A program made the translations under genes and the position numbers. Below the pieces are notes generated by a model. That model searched no databases. It had not been told where the DNA came from and saw only the letters and a list, made by a program, of their open reading frames with translations. A DNA stretch of 64,000 bases from Limnohabitans planktonicus II-D5 (GTDB lineage: Bacteria > Pseudomonadota > Gammaproteobacteria > Burkholderiales > Burkholderiaceae_C), in NCBI RefSeq assembly GCF_001270065.2, contig NZ_LFYT02000002.1, positions 248,001-312,000 on the forward strand, in the 5' to 3' direction. Positions 1 through 8,818 of this stretch are shown in pieces. Every line of letters begins with the position of its first letter. Within the stretch, counting starts at the first letter, position 1.

Positions 1-552
1 CGATTTGACCGGGGCTTTCAAGGCGGGCTTGGCCTTGCTGACGGGCTTGGCTGCTGGTTTGGCTGCAGCAGTTTTTGCTGGAGTGGTTTTGGCTGCACCG
101 GTTTTGGCGCTGGCTTTAGCGCTTGATTTTTTGGCCACAGAGTTTTTGATGTGGCCTTTGACCTCGGCAGCGGCTGCAGGCTTGGGCGCACCGAACTTCA
201 GGCGCACCGGTGTGCCACCCCATATTTCTTCGAGGTTGTAATAGGTGCGGATGGTGGGCTGCATGATGTGCGCCACGGCTTGGCCGCAGTCCACAATGAT
301 CCACTCGCCGTTGTCTTCGCCTTCCATTCGGGGCTTGCCAAATCCGGCTTCACGCACCTTGTCGCGCACACTCGCAGCCAAGGCCTTGGTCTGGCGATTG
401 GAGGTGCCAGAGGCAATGATCACGCGCTCAAACAAGGGGGAAAGGTGTTCAGTGTCAAACACCTGAATGTCCTGGGCTTTCACATCTTCCAGCGCGTCGA
501 CAATGGCACGCTGGAGTTTTTGGGTGTCTTTTTTGGCAGCAGTTTCGGTCAT
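1..552 (-). CDS. rsfS: Ribosomal silencing factor RsfS (partial, 3' end off window)
   Basis: RsfS binds ribosomal protein uL14 on the 50S subunit and blocks subunit joining when nutrients are short. The frame opens with ATG at 552 and stays open to base 1, giving 184 codons without a stop. Residues 10-120 carry the family core: an N-terminal helix, the IIASGTSNRQ segment near 45-54, WIIVDCGQAVAHIM near 84-97 and YYNLEEIW near 104-111. After about residue 124 the protein continues into a low-complexity Ala/Lys/Pro tail of at least 60 residues, unlike the roughly 105-residue E. coli protein. Its ATG overlaps the nadD stop by one base (TGATG), so it is the last visible gene of the yebC-purD-hemF-nadD operon. 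The nadD-rsfS pairing is common in bacteria. Confidence 0.93.
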   Translation of the reverse strand, partial: MTETAAKKDTQKLQRAIVDALEDVKAQDIQVFDTEHLSPLFERVIIASGTSNRQTKALAASVRDKVREAGFGKPRMEGEDNGEWIIVDCGQAVAHIMQPTIRTYYNLEEIWGGTPVRLKFGAPKPAAAAEVKGHIKNSVAKKSSAKASAKTGAAKTTPAKTAAAKPAAKPVSKAKPALKAPVKS

Positions 553-1184
553 CAATGGGGCCTGTAGAGGTGGTGTTCGTGAATATAGCGTTCAACAGCG
601 GTAGGCACCAGACCTGAAATTGCTTGGTCTGTGGCCACGAGCACACGGATGTCCGTGGCGCTGTGGGGCATCAGCGGCATGTTCAAAATCTGAATGCGCG
701 CTTCGATGGCGTCAGAAAGGGGCTGTGAAGGGGTGGAGCCGGAATCGCTCCAGGCCTTGACGCCTGTATCACGGCTTGCGGCGCAGATTATAGCGATGCG
801 GCCGATTTCCTCGATTTGGTGCCAAGCCGCTAAAGAGCGCCGCTGGTCATTGCCGAGCAACAAATAAAGCTGAGCCTGCGGAAACTCGGCCTGCAAGTCA
901 TGCAAGGTGTCCACGGTGTAACTGGGGCCCGAACGCATGATTTCACGATCATCTACCACGACCCGGCTTTGCCCTTCAAAGGCCAATCGGGTCATGGCCA
1001 GGCGATGTGCTGCTTCACTCAAGGTGCGGGTCTTGTGCCAGGCCTGCCCCGTGGGCAAAACCCGGACTTGGTCCAGTTGCAACTGCGTCATCGCCGCATT
1101 CACCAGCGCCACATGGGCCTGATGCGGTGGGTCAAATGCACCGCCAAAGACGCCCAGGCGCTGCACACAAGGCGCTTGCGTCAA
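552..1184 (-). CDS. nadD: Nicotinate-nucleotide adenylyltransferase NadD
   Basis: NadD converts nicotinate mononucleotide and ATP to deamido-NAD in NAD synthesis. The nucleotidyltransferase signature [14 protein letters not shown] (with the HxxH pair) lies at residues 11-24, and an SATDIR segment near the C-terminus matches the family's ISSTxIR motif. I prefer the TTG start at 1184. It overlaps the hemF stop as TTGA and has AAGGA six bases upstream, giving 210 residues, a normal length. The frame stays open further upstream to 1265, but that would add an unconserved arm inside hemF. A GTG at 1166 is the other candidate. The gene sits between hemF and rsfS in one operon. Confidence 0.93.
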   Translation of the reverse strand: MTQAPCVQRLGVFGGAFDPPHQAHVALVNAAMTQLQLDQVRVLPTGQAWHKTRTLSEAAHRLAMTRLAFEGQSRVVVDDREIMRSGPSYTVDTLHDLQAEFPQAQLYLLLGNDQRRSLAAWHQIEEIGRIAIICAASRDTGVKAWSDSGSTPSQPLSDAIEARIQILNMPLMPHSATDIRVLVATDQAISGLVPTAVERYIHEHHLYRPH

Positions 1185-2101
1185 ACCCAATCCTTGGGCA
1201 CCAGAAAGTGGCTGAGCAAACGCGCTTCGGGCGAATCTGGCGGGTCTTGCCGCTGGTAAGACCAACGCACTTCCGGAGGCATGGACAGCAAGATGGATTC
1301 CGTGCGCCCACCCGATTGCAAGCCAAAATGTGTGCCCCTGTCCCAGACCAGGTTGAACTCGACATAGCGGCCCCGGCGATAGAGCTGAAAGTCGCGCTCG
1401 CGCTCGCTATAAGCCATGTCTTTGCGGCGCAGCACGATCGGCATGTAGGCGCTCAGCAAGGCGTTGCCCACGCTTTGCAGCATGGCAAAGCTTTGGTCCA
1501 TGCCCAGCTCGGAAAAATCGTCAAAGAAAATGCCGCCCACACCGCGCTGCTCATGGCGGTGCTTGTTGGAAAAATAGTCATCACACCAGGTCTTGAAACG
1601 GGGGTGCAGACCTTCGCCAAATGGGGCCAGCGCATCCTTGCAAGTCTGATGAAAATGCACCGCATCTTCGTCAAAACCGTAGTAAGGGGTCAGATCCATC
1701 CCGCCACCAAACCAGGCCACAGGGGCCTTGCCTTCGGGCTTGGCCGCGATCGTGCGCACATTCATGTGCACCGTGGGCACATAGGGGTTGCGCGGATGAA
1801 ACACCAAGGACACGCCCATGGCCTCAAAAGCGCAACCGGCCAACTCGGGGCGGTGCTGTGTGGCCGAGGGCGGCAATTGTGGCCCGGTCACATGAGAAAA
1901 CCCGCATCCAGCACGCTCAAAAATGGGCCCACCTTCCAAAATCTGCGTGATGCCCTGGCCTTGCAACTTGTCGCCGGGATCTTTTTGCCAGTGGTCCACC
2001 AAGAAGGACGTGCCGTCCATGTCTGTCAAAGACTGGGTGATGCTGGACTGCAAGTTCACCAGGTACTGGCGCGCGGCGTTCAAATCAAAAATGTCGTTCA
2101 T
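1181..2101 (-). CDS. hemF: Oxygen-dependent coproporphyrinogen III oxidase HemF
   Basis: HemF decarboxylates coproporphyrinogen III to protoporphyrinogen IX with O2 in haem synthesis. The 306-residue length fits the family. Recognisable blocks are [32 protein letters not shown] and [16 protein letters not shown], with the conserved histidines of the active site. The ATG at 2101 overlaps the stop of the upstream acyltransferase as ATGA. An upstream in-frame extension to 2152 is possible but would run inside that gene and lacks conservation. Use of the O2-dependent enzyme fits an aerobic lifestyle, in line with the terminal oxidase and complex I genes elsewhere in the window. Confidence 0.96.
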   Translation of the reverse strand: MNDIFDLNAARQYLVNLQSSITQSLTDMDGTSFLVDHWQKDPGDKLQGQGITQILEGGPIFERAGCGFSHVTGPQLPPSATQHRPELAGCAFEAMGVSLVFHPRNPYVPTVHMNVRTIAAKPEGKAPVAWFGGGMDLTPYYGFDEDAVHFHQTCKDALAPFGEGLHPRFKTWCDDYFSNKHRHEQRGVGGIFFDDFSELGMDQSFAMLQSVGNALLSAYMPIVLRRKDMAYSERERDFQLYRRGRYVEFNLVWDRGTHFGLQSGGRTESILLSMPPEVRWSYQRQDPPDSPEARLLSHFLVPKDWV

Positions 2102-2751
2102 GAATGACCTTTGTTGGATTCTGTTGGTGCTGGCAAAGCCGTGCCAAGCCAAGGTTGCACGGGCCCCATTTGCTGTTCATGAAAGCCTTGCACCCCCTTA
2201 AATACCTGAGCCATGTGGGCATAGTCCTCTTCCACCCGGCCGGTCAGTTGATAGACATCCATCAGGGAAAAGGTGCGCCGTCCCCAATCAAACTTGACCA
2301 GCACCAGGGGCACATCGGCCTTCAGCGCCACTTGGTAAAAACCGCTGCGCCAGCCGGGGGTCAGGCTACGCGTGCCTTCAGGGGCCAGGCCCAACCACAG
2401 CAAGCGCCCCGACCTTTTGTACTGCTCGAACAGTTCCACCATGTCGCCCACCACGCCTTTGGGTGAGCTGCGGTCAATCGGCAAGCCCCCGACCCAACGA
2501 AGCCAAGCACCAAACACCGGAAACTTGAACAGCGAATCCTTGGCCCAGAATTTGGCCGGAATGCCCAAGCCCCATTTGGCCAGGATGCCAATCGGAAAAT
2601 CCCAGTTGCTGGTGTGCGGGTAGACGATGGCCACACCCTGAAGTGTGGGAAAGCCCTCGAACTCCAGTTTCCAGCCCAGTATTTTCAAAATCCAGCGTGC
2701 AAAGCGAGACCCCTGAAACTTGACGGGGTGTGGGGCATGTCGTTCGTTCAT
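2098..2751 (-). CDS. 1-acylglycerol-3-phosphate acyltransferase-like (PlsC family) protein
   Basis: This 217-residue protein belongs to the PlsC/lysophospholipid acyltransferase superfamily, which moves acyl chains onto glycerophosphates. The catalytic HxxxxD motif appears as HTSNWD near residue 46, and the glycerophosphate-binding motif as PEGTRS near residue 124. It is close to a small bacterial group whose exact substrate is not fixed, so I do not assign plsC. It follows purD by 17 bases and overlaps hemF by four bases (ATGA), so it is cotranscribed with both. No clear transmembrane helix beyond a short hydrophobic N-terminal patch is visible. Confidence 0.85.
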   Translation of the reverse strand: MNERHAPHPVKFQGSRFARWILKILGWKLEFEGFPTLQGVAIVYPHTSNWDFPIGILAKWGLGIPAKFWAKDSLFKFPVFGAWLRWVGGLPIDRSSPKGVVGDMVELFEQYKRSGRLLWLGLAPEGTRSLTPGWRSGFYQVALKADVPLVLVKFDWGRRTFSLMDVYQLTGRVEEDYAHMAQVFKGVQGFHEQQMGPVQPWLGTALPAPTESNKGHS

Positions 2752-2768
2752 GTTCGGACTATTGGGAC

Positions 2769-4049
2769 TCAGTGTTTGATGGCACGATAGCCAATATCCT
2801 TGCGGTACTGCATGCCTTCAAAGCCAATGGTTTCAAGGGTTTCGTAGGCTTTTTGTTGGGCCTGTCGCACCGAATCGGCCAAGGCTGTGACACACAACAC
2901 GCGGCCGCCAGAGGTGACCGTTTTACCGTCTTGCGCGGTGGTGCCTGCATGAAACACCATGGCGTCGTCGGCGTCCTTGGGCAGGCCGTTGATGACATCG
3001 CCTTTGCGGGGATTCATGGGATAGCCTGCAGCGGCCATCACCACACCCAGAGCCACACGGCGGTCCCACTCCATGTTGATCTTGTCCAGCCCCGATGAGG
3101 TAGCGGCCAGCATGACTTCCAGGAAGTCGGTCTTCAAACGCATCAGGATCGGCTGGGTTTCGGGGTCGCCCATGCGGCAGTTGAACTCCAGCGTTTTGGG
3201 GCGGCCCTGCTCGTCAATCATCAGCCCGGCATACAAAAAGCCGGTGTAGGGGATGCCGTCTTTTTCCATGCCCCGGATGGTGGGCAGGATCACCTCGCGC
3301 ATGGCGCGGGCGTGCACTTCGGCCGTGACCACCGGTGCGGGCGAATAGGCTCCCATACCGCCCGTGTTGGGGCCCTGATCGGCATCCAGCAAGCGTTTGT
3401 GGTCCTGGCTGGTGGCCATGGCCGCCACGTTCTGGCCATCACAGATCACAATGAAGCTGGCCTCTTCGCCTTGCAAAAACTCTTCAATCACCACCCGTGC
3501 GCCGCCCTCGTTGTGCGCCACGCCCAGGGTGTTGTCCAGCAGCATGAAGTCAATCGCCTCATGCGCCTCGGCCAAGGTCATGGCCACCACCACACCTTTG
3601 CCTGCAGCCAGTCCGTCGGCCTTGACCACGATGGGCGCGCCTTTGCGCTCCACATAGGCGTGGGCCAGGGCCGCATCGGTGAAGGTGTCAAACTCAGCCG
3701 TGGGAATCTGGTGGCGGGCCATGAAGGCCTTGGAAAAGGCCTTGGAGCTTTCCAGCTGCGCAGCTTTTTGCGTGGGTCCAAAAATGCGCAAATCGTGCGC
3801 CCGGAAATCGTCCACGATGCCTGCGGCCAAAGGGGCCTCGGGACCGACCACAGTCAAACCAATCTGGTTGTCCAGTGCCCATTGCCGCAGCTGTGCAATG
3901 TCCGTGATGGGGATGTTGTGCAGCATGGCATCGCGGGCGGTGCCACCGTTGCCGGGGGCTACATACACCTGCTGCACACGGGGAGACTGGGCCAATTTCC
4001 AGGCCATGGCATGTTCACGGCCCCCATTGCCGACCACCAATACTTTCAT
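2769..4049 (-). CDS. purD: Phosphoribosylamine-glycine ligase (GAR synthetase) PurD
   Basis: PurD joins glycine to phosphoribosylamine with ATP, the second step of purine synthesis. The 426-residue length is typical. The N-terminal Rossmann-like motif VLVVGNGGREHA begins at residue 3. The ATP-grasp domain follows, with VVKADGLAAGKGVVVA near residues 140-155, and the signature RMGDPETQ lies near residue 292. The ATG at 4049 follows yebC by nine bases. The gene belongs to the yebC-purD-acyltransferase-hemF-nadD-rsfS operon. Confidence 0.97.
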   Translation of the reverse strand: MKVLVVGNGGREHAMAWKLAQSPRVQQVYVAPGNGGTARDAMLHNIPITDIAQLRQWALDNQIGLTVVGPEAPLAAGIVDDFRAHDLRIFGPTQKAAQLESSKAFSKAFMARHQIPTAEFDTFTDAALAHAYVERKGAPIVVKADGLAAGKGVVVAMTLAEAHEAIDFMLLDNTLGVAHNEGGARVVIEEFLQGEEASFIVICDGQNVAAMATSQDHKRLLDADQGPNTGGMGAYSPAPVVTAEVHARAMREVILPTIRGMEKDGIPYTGFLYAGLMIDEQGRPKTLEFNCRMGDPETQPILMRLKTDFLEVMLAATSSGLDKINMEWDRRVALGVVMAAAGYPMNPRKGDVINGLPKDADDAMVFHAGTTAQDGKTVTSGGRVLCVTALADSVRQAQQKAYETLETIGFEGMQYRKDIGYRAIKH

Positions 4050-4058
4050 CAGATTTCC

Positions 4059-4784
4059 TTATTCTTCGATGTCGGCGTTATGGAATACGTTTTGCACGTC
4101 GTCCAGATCTTCCAGAATGTCCAGAAGTTTTTGCATTTTTGCAGCATCTTCCCCGGTCAGGGCGATGGTGTTTTCAGCCCGCATGGTCACTTCGGCCATG
4201 TCAGCCACCAGGCCAGCGGCTTCCAGGGCATTTTTAACGGCTTCAAAGTCGGCGGGCGCGGTCAGCACCTCAATGGCACCCTCCTCATCGGTGATCACAT
4301 CTTCGGCACCCGCATCCAAAGCCACTTCCATCACTTTGTCTTCGTCGGTGCCCGGGGCAAAAATCAGCTGACCGCAATTTTTGAACTGAAACGCCACTGA
4401 GCCCTCGGTGCCCAGATTACCGCCATGCTTGCTGAAGGCGTGGCGCATTTCGGCCACGGTACGCACCCGGTTGTCGGTCATGGTGTCGACAATGACGGCT
4501 GCGCCGCCGATGCCGTAGCCTTCGTAACGGATTTCTTCGTAGCTCACGCCTTCAAGGTTACCGGTGGCCTTGTCCACATTGCGCTTGATGGTGTCTGCCG
4601 GCATGTTGGCCGCTTTGGCCTTCTCGATGGCCAGGCGCAAACGTGGATTGGCGCTGACATCACCACCACCCGTGCGGGCGGCCACCATGATTTCACGGAC
4701 CACGCGGGTCCAAATACGTTGCCTTTTTTCGTCTTGCCTGCCCTTGCGGTGCTGAATATTTGCCCATTTACTGTGGCCAGCCAT
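4059..4784 (-). CDS. YebC/PmpR-family protein
   Basis: This 241-residue member of the YebC/PmpR/TACO1 family starts with the hallmark [14 protein letters not shown] segment and contains [12 protein letters not shown] and TDNRNR-like TDNRVR blocks near residues 90-110. Family members have been described as DNA-binding regulators and, more recently, as translation factors that help ribosomes through proline-rich stretches; the sequence does not decide between these roles. It heads the purD-hemF-nadD operon and diverges from the HerA-like gene, so the 70 bases between 4785 and 4854 should hold both promoters. Confidence 0.95.
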   Translation of the reverse strand: MAGHSKWANIQHRKGRQDEKRQRIWTRVVREIMVAARTGGGDVSANPRLRLAIEKAKAANMPADTIKRNVDKATGNLEGVSYEEIRYEGYGIGGAAVIVDTMTDNRVRTVAEMRHAFSKHGGNLGTEGSVAFQFKNCGQLIFAPGTDEDKVMEVALDAGAEDVITDEEGAIEVLTAPADFEAVKNALEAAGLVADMAEVTMRAENTIALTGEDAAKMQKLLDILEDLDDVQNVFHNADIEE

Positions 4785-4854
4785 CGGGAATTCCTTGATT
4801 GTTGATTTAACCTATGGGCTCAATTTTACTTTTGAAGCCAGGGAGCCTATTTTC

Positions 4855-6378
4855 ATGTCTGAACCCATGCTGATTGCCAAAAACAAGCACGCCCTCTGCG
4901 AACTCTTGCCAAGCCTTGCCAACCGCCACGGCTTGATCACGGGGGCCACTGGTACGGGCAAAACCGTCACGCTGCAAACCCTGGCCGAAAACTTTTCGCG
5001 CATCGGAGTGCCGGTCTTCATGGCCGACGTCAAAGGCGACCTGACCGGGGTCAGCCAAGCGGGCAAGATCGGCGACAAGCTGGCCGCCGTGCTGCAAGAC
5101 CGAGGGCTTTCGCTGCCCGAGCCCCTGGCCTGCCCCACCACTTTGTGGGACGTGTTTGGCGAGCAAGGACACCCAGTGCGCGCCACCATCTCCGACATGG
5201 GCCCCTTGTTGCTGACCCGCATGTTGGGGCTGAACGACACCCAGGCCGGGGTGCTGAACCTGGTGTTCAAGATCGCCGACGACAACGGTTTGCTGCTGCT
5301 GGACATGAAAGACCTGCGGGCCATGCTGCAGTACGTGGGGGATAACACCAAGCAGTTCACCACCGAGTACGGCAACATCAGCGCCGCCAGCATCGGGGCC
5401 ATCCAGCGCGGCTTGGTGCAAATCGAGACCCAGGGCGGTGACCAGTTCTTTGGCGAGCCCATGCTCAACATTGAAGACTTCATGCAGACCGACGCGCAGG
5501 GCCAGGGGGTGGTGAACATCCTGGCGGCCGACAAGCTCATGAACTCGCCGCGCCTGTACGCCACCTTTTTGCTGTGGATGCTGTCCGAGTTGTTCGAAGT
5601 GCTGCCCGAAATCGGTGATCCGGAAAAGCCCAAGCTGGTCTTCTTTTTCGACGAAGCGCACTTGCTGTTCAAGGACGCGCCTGCGGTCCTGGTCGAGCGC
5701 ATCGAGCTGGTGGTGCGACTGGTGCGCTCCAAGGGCGTGGGGGTCTACTTCGTCACGCAAAACCCGCTCGACATCCCCGACAGCGTGCTGGGCCAGTTGG
5801 GCAACCGGGTGCAACACGCCCTGCGCGCCTACACGCCGCGCGATCAAAAAGCCGTGAAATCGACCGCGCAAACCATGCGGCCCAAGGCGGGACTGGACAT
5901 CGAAGCGGCCATCACCGAGCTGGCCGTGGGCGAGGCCTTGGTGAGTTTTCTGGACGCCAAGGGCCGCCCCTGCGAGACCGAGCGCGTGTTTGTGCTGCCC
6001 CCGGGCAGCCAGCTGGGCCCCATCACCCCCGCCCAGCGCCAGGGTTTGCTGAAAAACTCACTGGTTGCTGGGGTGTACGAAGCCGCGCAAGACCGCGAGT
6101 CGGCCTATGAAAAACTCAAAGGCTCGCCTGCTGCGACCGGCACATCAACCCCAACGGGTTCTGCCGAAACACCAGCCGATAGCGGATCAGGCCTAATGAA
6201 CAGCGTGTCCGATTTCATCTTCGGCTCCACCGGCCCACGTGGTGGTCAACATGATGGGGTGGCGCAAATGGTGGTCAAAAGTGCGGTGCGCACCATGGGC
6301 TCGGCCATTGGGCGAGAAATTGTGCGTGGCGTTTTGGGTGGCTTACTGGGATCGGCAAGTGGAAAACGCAAGCGTTAA
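4855..6378 (+). CDS. HerA-like ATPase (DUF853 family)
   Basis: This 507-residue P-loop ATPase belongs to the DUF853/HerA-TraG branch. The Walker A motif GATGTGKT is at about residues 27-34, and the Walker B motif FFFDEAH near residue 263. A C-terminal low-complexity linker rich in Ser, Thr and Pro precedes a Gly-rich tail ending in a basic GKRKR. HerA relatives pump or remodel DNA; the role of this stand-alone bacterial subgroup is unknown, and no NurA nuclease partner is visible next to it. I take the ATG at 4855 (MSEPML), because the 20-residue upstream extension from 4795 lacks the family start. Confidence 0.9.
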   Translation: MSEPMLIAKNKHALCELLPSLANRHGLITGATGTGKTVTLQTLAENFSRIGVPVFMADVKGDLTGVSQAGKIGDKLAAVLQDRGLSLPEPLACPTTLWDVFGEQGHPVRATISDMGPLLLTRMLGLNDTQAGVLNLVFKIADDNGLLLLDMKDLRAMLQYVGDNTKQFTTEYGNISAASIGAIQRGLVQIETQGGDQFFGEPMLNIEDFMQTDAQGQGVVNILAADKLMNSPRLYATFLLWMLSELFEVLPEIGDPEKPKLVFFFDEAHLLFKDAPAVLVERIELVVRLVRSKGVGVYFVTQNPLDIPDSVLGQLGNRVQHALRAYTPRDQKAVKSTAQTMRPKAGLDIEAAITELAVGEALVSFLDAKGRPCETERVFVLPPGSQLGPITPAQRQGLLKNSLVAGVYEAAQDRESAYEKLKGSPAATGTSTPTGSAETPADSGSGLMNSVSDFIFGSTGPRGGQHDGVAQMVVKSAVRTMGSAIGREIVRGVLGGLLGSASGKRKR

Positions 6379-6889
6379 TCAATGCCCCGAGAATGCCATC
6401 GGATTTATCCACACTCACCTCTAACAGGCTGCTGAAATACTACCCGACGAAAGCCCGCCTGAGCAAAGAAACAAGGGGCAAGACAAAGAGATTTTGCAAA
6501 AACGCAAAGAAGTAGTTTCTGAAGCGATTAACTACAGCAAGACGGGCCGAAGGAAGTCAAGGCAAACGCGCAACTGGGAGCACATCAAAGTGGTGTGACT
6601 AAACCCGCCGAGGGAGCAACTGAGGTCATCAGAAAAAAGGCTTAAGCCGTTTATAAAACCGGACAACTTTGTTAACAAACACCGACAGCGCCTCTCCCGT
6701 GAGCGCCTTGTCGCAACTAAGAAAAACTCAACGCCAAGCGTTGCAATCAACCAGGGGGTGCCACTCACAGGTATCTCCAAAATTCACAGCGAGCAGGACG
6801 ATCTGCTGGCGGTGATGAACATCAGAAAGCCCGAGCAGGATACTCAATTGAGCCTGTTACAGTGGAAACTTTGAAGCGGTTTCTAATGA
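6379..6889 (+). other. Intergenic debris left of the IS5-type element
   Basis: About 510 bases without an intact gene. One plus-strand frame reads from about 6427 to a TGA at 6597, and then on, still open, to a TGA near 6873. It gives plausible but unrecognised Lys/Arg/Gln-rich sequence and has no good start. A second frame runs open into the IS boundary. The segment begins with a CAGGCTGCTGAAATAC motif at about 6426 that resembles terminal repeats of some IS families. I read the stretch as remnants of one or more mobile or accessory genes. No function can be assigned. Confidence 0.4.
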
Positions 6890-8511
6890 GTCGTCCCTGA
6901 AAAATTCACTTTCAGACCAGGGTCAAGTTCATTGATCCGGACTTGACCGAGGGACCCATAAAAAACTGCCGCAATCGGTGGCCCAACTCCCCCAAAGCGG
7001 TGGACAAAAGTAGGCGCAAAAAAAGGCTGATGCCCTTTTTTACGATCATGCGCAGCAGCCACCGAATGTTGTAACCGGCTGCGCACAGCACTGCGTGCAA
7101 ACTGTCGCCCAGTGACCCTTTCAGGTGGCACCGGTTCATTCGGTGATCTGCTTTCAAGTGTCCAATGATGGGCTCGATGGCTTGTCGGCGCTTGAGATCT
7201 TTTTTGTCTTCATCCGTCAGACTTTTGAATTTGCCCCGGTGCTTGATGTCTATGTCGGGGTTGGCTTTGTCCACCCCCCGGTAGCCTAGGTCAACGATCG
7301 CCTTGTTCGGCTTGGTGTCCAGGGCTTGCATGAGGATGCTGGCTTGTTCCACTTGCTCGCTGAGCGTGTGTCCGTCGTACGGATTGCCTGGGAAGGCTCT
7401 GGCACCCACGATCAAAGTGCCTTGGAGTGTGGTGGCAATGCCCACCTTCACACCAAATTCATACGGGTTGCGGCTCTTGCCTTTAGAGATGCACTCCACT
7501 TCCGGGGCGTGCCAGCTGTACAGCTTGGGTTGTTTGTCTTGCGCCTTTTTGCTGCGCGATTGGGCGATCAACCGTTTGGCTTTGCCGATGCTCACGCCCA
7601 AAGCGTCTTGAACGGCTTGGCTCAAAGTCGTCATCTTGCGTGCGATCTCGCGGTGCAATCGGCCCACGATGGTGGCTTGGCGTTTGATGGCCTTGCGCAT
7701 GCGTTTGAACTGGCGGGCATGGGCGTAGCGCCCAGCCTTGTAGCCCAGCAGTTGTCCCTCTTTGGCGTAGGTTTGCTTGAGCTCGATGCCCTGGGCCTTG
7801 GCCGCTTCGACCAGTTTGACGCGAGCGGTCTCCAACAACTTGCTGTCAGTAGGGTGGGCGATGGCTTTCTCTTGAACAGTGGAGTCGACAATGATTTGAC
7901 TGAGCTCTTTCTTGGCAATCAGCTTCAAGGTCACGGCCACCTCTACCGTGCGGGCCAAGAGTTCTTCCACGCCTTCTTCGCCCAGCAGCTTGCGGAACTT
8001 GACCAGTTGGGTTGGGTCGCAAGGCCAGCGGTGTTCAAAGTACTCGTTGCCAGAAAAGTATTGCCAAGTGGGTGTTTCGCCCCAGCGCTGGATGAGGTCT
8101 TCATCGCTTTCGTTGAAGGCGTGTTTGAGGTACAGCAGGGCGACCATCAGGCGGGTGGGCAAGCGGGGGCGGCCGGCATTGGAGACGCCAGCACCGGCAA
8201 TCACTTCGGTCGCACCAAACAAGTCTGAGTCTTCGATCTTCTTGCCAGCGCGCACCTGGCGGGCAAAGAGGTGGGCCAATGAGGCTTCGATTTCTTGCCA
8301 AGGCATGCGGTTGGCCAAAACGGCCAGTGGATGACGCAGATCGATCATTTGATCGAGGCGGTTGCGAAAGAAATCGGCGGTGATGGACATATGGGCCTCA
8401 AAAACTCCCAGAAAACAGGCTCCATTGAATATCAATGTGGGAGTTTTGAACATTGGGAATGACCCTGAAAGCAAGCATTCATGCGGGTTTCAGGGGTTTC
8501 TCAGGGACGAC
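6890..8511 (-). mobile_element. IS5-superfamily insertion sequence, complete
   Basis: A 1622-base element bounded by near-perfect 15-base inverted repeats: GTCGTCCCTGAAAAA at 6890-6904, and its complement with one mismatch (GTCGTCCCTGAGAAA) at 8497-8511. The single transposase gene fills it on the minus strand. The bases directly outside the repeats, ATGA on the left and CACT on the right, do not match, so no target duplication is seen. This points to a later deletion or recombination at one flank, or to slightly different true ends. Confidence 0.85.
6912..8390 (-). CDS. IS5-superfamily DDE transposase
   Basis: This 492-residue transposase carries an N-terminal DUF772-type domain (LMVALLYLKHAFNESDEDL, then QYFSGNEYFEHRWP), a middle basic region, and the DDE catalytic core. 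Likely catalytic residues are the Asp in IIVDSTVQ, the Asp in KAIVDLGYRG and the Glu in RQAIEPIIGHLKADHRMNR. The last two are embedded in the usual IS5-type blocks. The ATG at 8390 (MSITADFF) is preferred over an upstream extension to 8474, which would run towards the terminal repeat. The frame is intact, so the element may still be active. Confidence 0.9.
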   Translation of the reverse strand: MSITADFFRNRLDQMIDLRHPLAVLANRMPWQEIEASLAHLFARQVRAGKKIEDSDLFGATEVIAGAGVSNAGRPRLPTRLMVALLYLKHAFNESDEDLIQRWGETPTWQYFSGNEYFEHRWPCDPTQLVKFRKLLGEEGVEELLARTVEVAVTLKLIAKKELSQIIVDSTVQEKAIAHPTDSKLLETARVKLVEAAKAQGIELKQTYAKEGQLLGYKAGRYAHARQFKRMRKAIKRQATIVGRLHREIARKMTTLSQAVQDALGVSIGKAKRLIAQSRSKKAQDKQPKLYSWHAPEVECISKGKSRNPYEFGVKVGIATTLQGTLIVGARAFPGNPYDGHTLSEQVEQASILMQALDTKPNKAIVDLGYRGVDKANPDIDIKHRGKFKSLTDEDKKDLKRRQAIEPIIGHLKADHRMNRCHLKGSLGDSLHAVLCAAGYNIRWLLRMIVKKGISLFLRLLLSTALGELGHRLRQFFMGPSVKSGSMNLTLV

Positions 8512-8518
8512 CACTTAA

Positions 8519-8728
8519 GGCGTTTCGTGTCGAACTCGGGTAAACCAAGCCAAACTCATTCGCCTAGCCAAGAGTCCAGACCGCAACCTCAGCTGGGCAT
8601 GCCAACTCCATGCGAGGCATTGGGATTGGCACATCTTGCACTTTTTCCTTGTGGATACCTCTGAAGGTATTCACATTCAACACGACGAAGTTGCGAAGCC
8701 ACGCCTTATAGACGACGAATCAAAATAG
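8519..8728 (+). pseudogene. 3' fragment of an unrecognised gene beside the IS5-type element
   Basis: An open plus-strand frame of 69 codons runs from just inside the right IS flank to TAG at 8726-8728. It has no start codon and an in-frame TAA at 8516, directly at the IS junction. The translation is protein-like (aromatic- and His-rich, for example WDWHILHFF, then IHIQHDEVAKPRL) but I do not recognise it. A strong hairpin terminator begins 12 bases after the stop, which is what the end of a real gene would look like. I infer that the IS insertion, or a linked deletion, removed the 5' part. Confidence 0.4.
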
Positions 8729-8739
8729 AATTTTTATTC

Positions 8740-8766
8740 AAAAAAGGTCACAGGACCTTTTTTGAT
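8740..8766. terminator. Bidirectional Rho-independent terminator
   Basis: Ten-base perfect arms AAAAAAGGTC (8740-8749) and GACCTTTTTT (8754-8763) around a four-base loop, with T-rich tracts leaving on both sides. It sits between the plus-strand fragment ending at 8728 and the minus-strand DUF1566 gene ending at 8819, and can serve both. Confidence 0.75.
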
Positions 8767-8818
8767 TTTAATAGACAAATATATATTTTTCACTCAAAAT
8801 ATAATTCAGAAACATTTA

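Noticed and set aside
6532..6780. An 82-codon minus-strand frame left of the IS5-type element
   Set aside because: Unrecognised, with odd composition, and it overlaps the plus-strand debris frame; no evidence that it is a gene.
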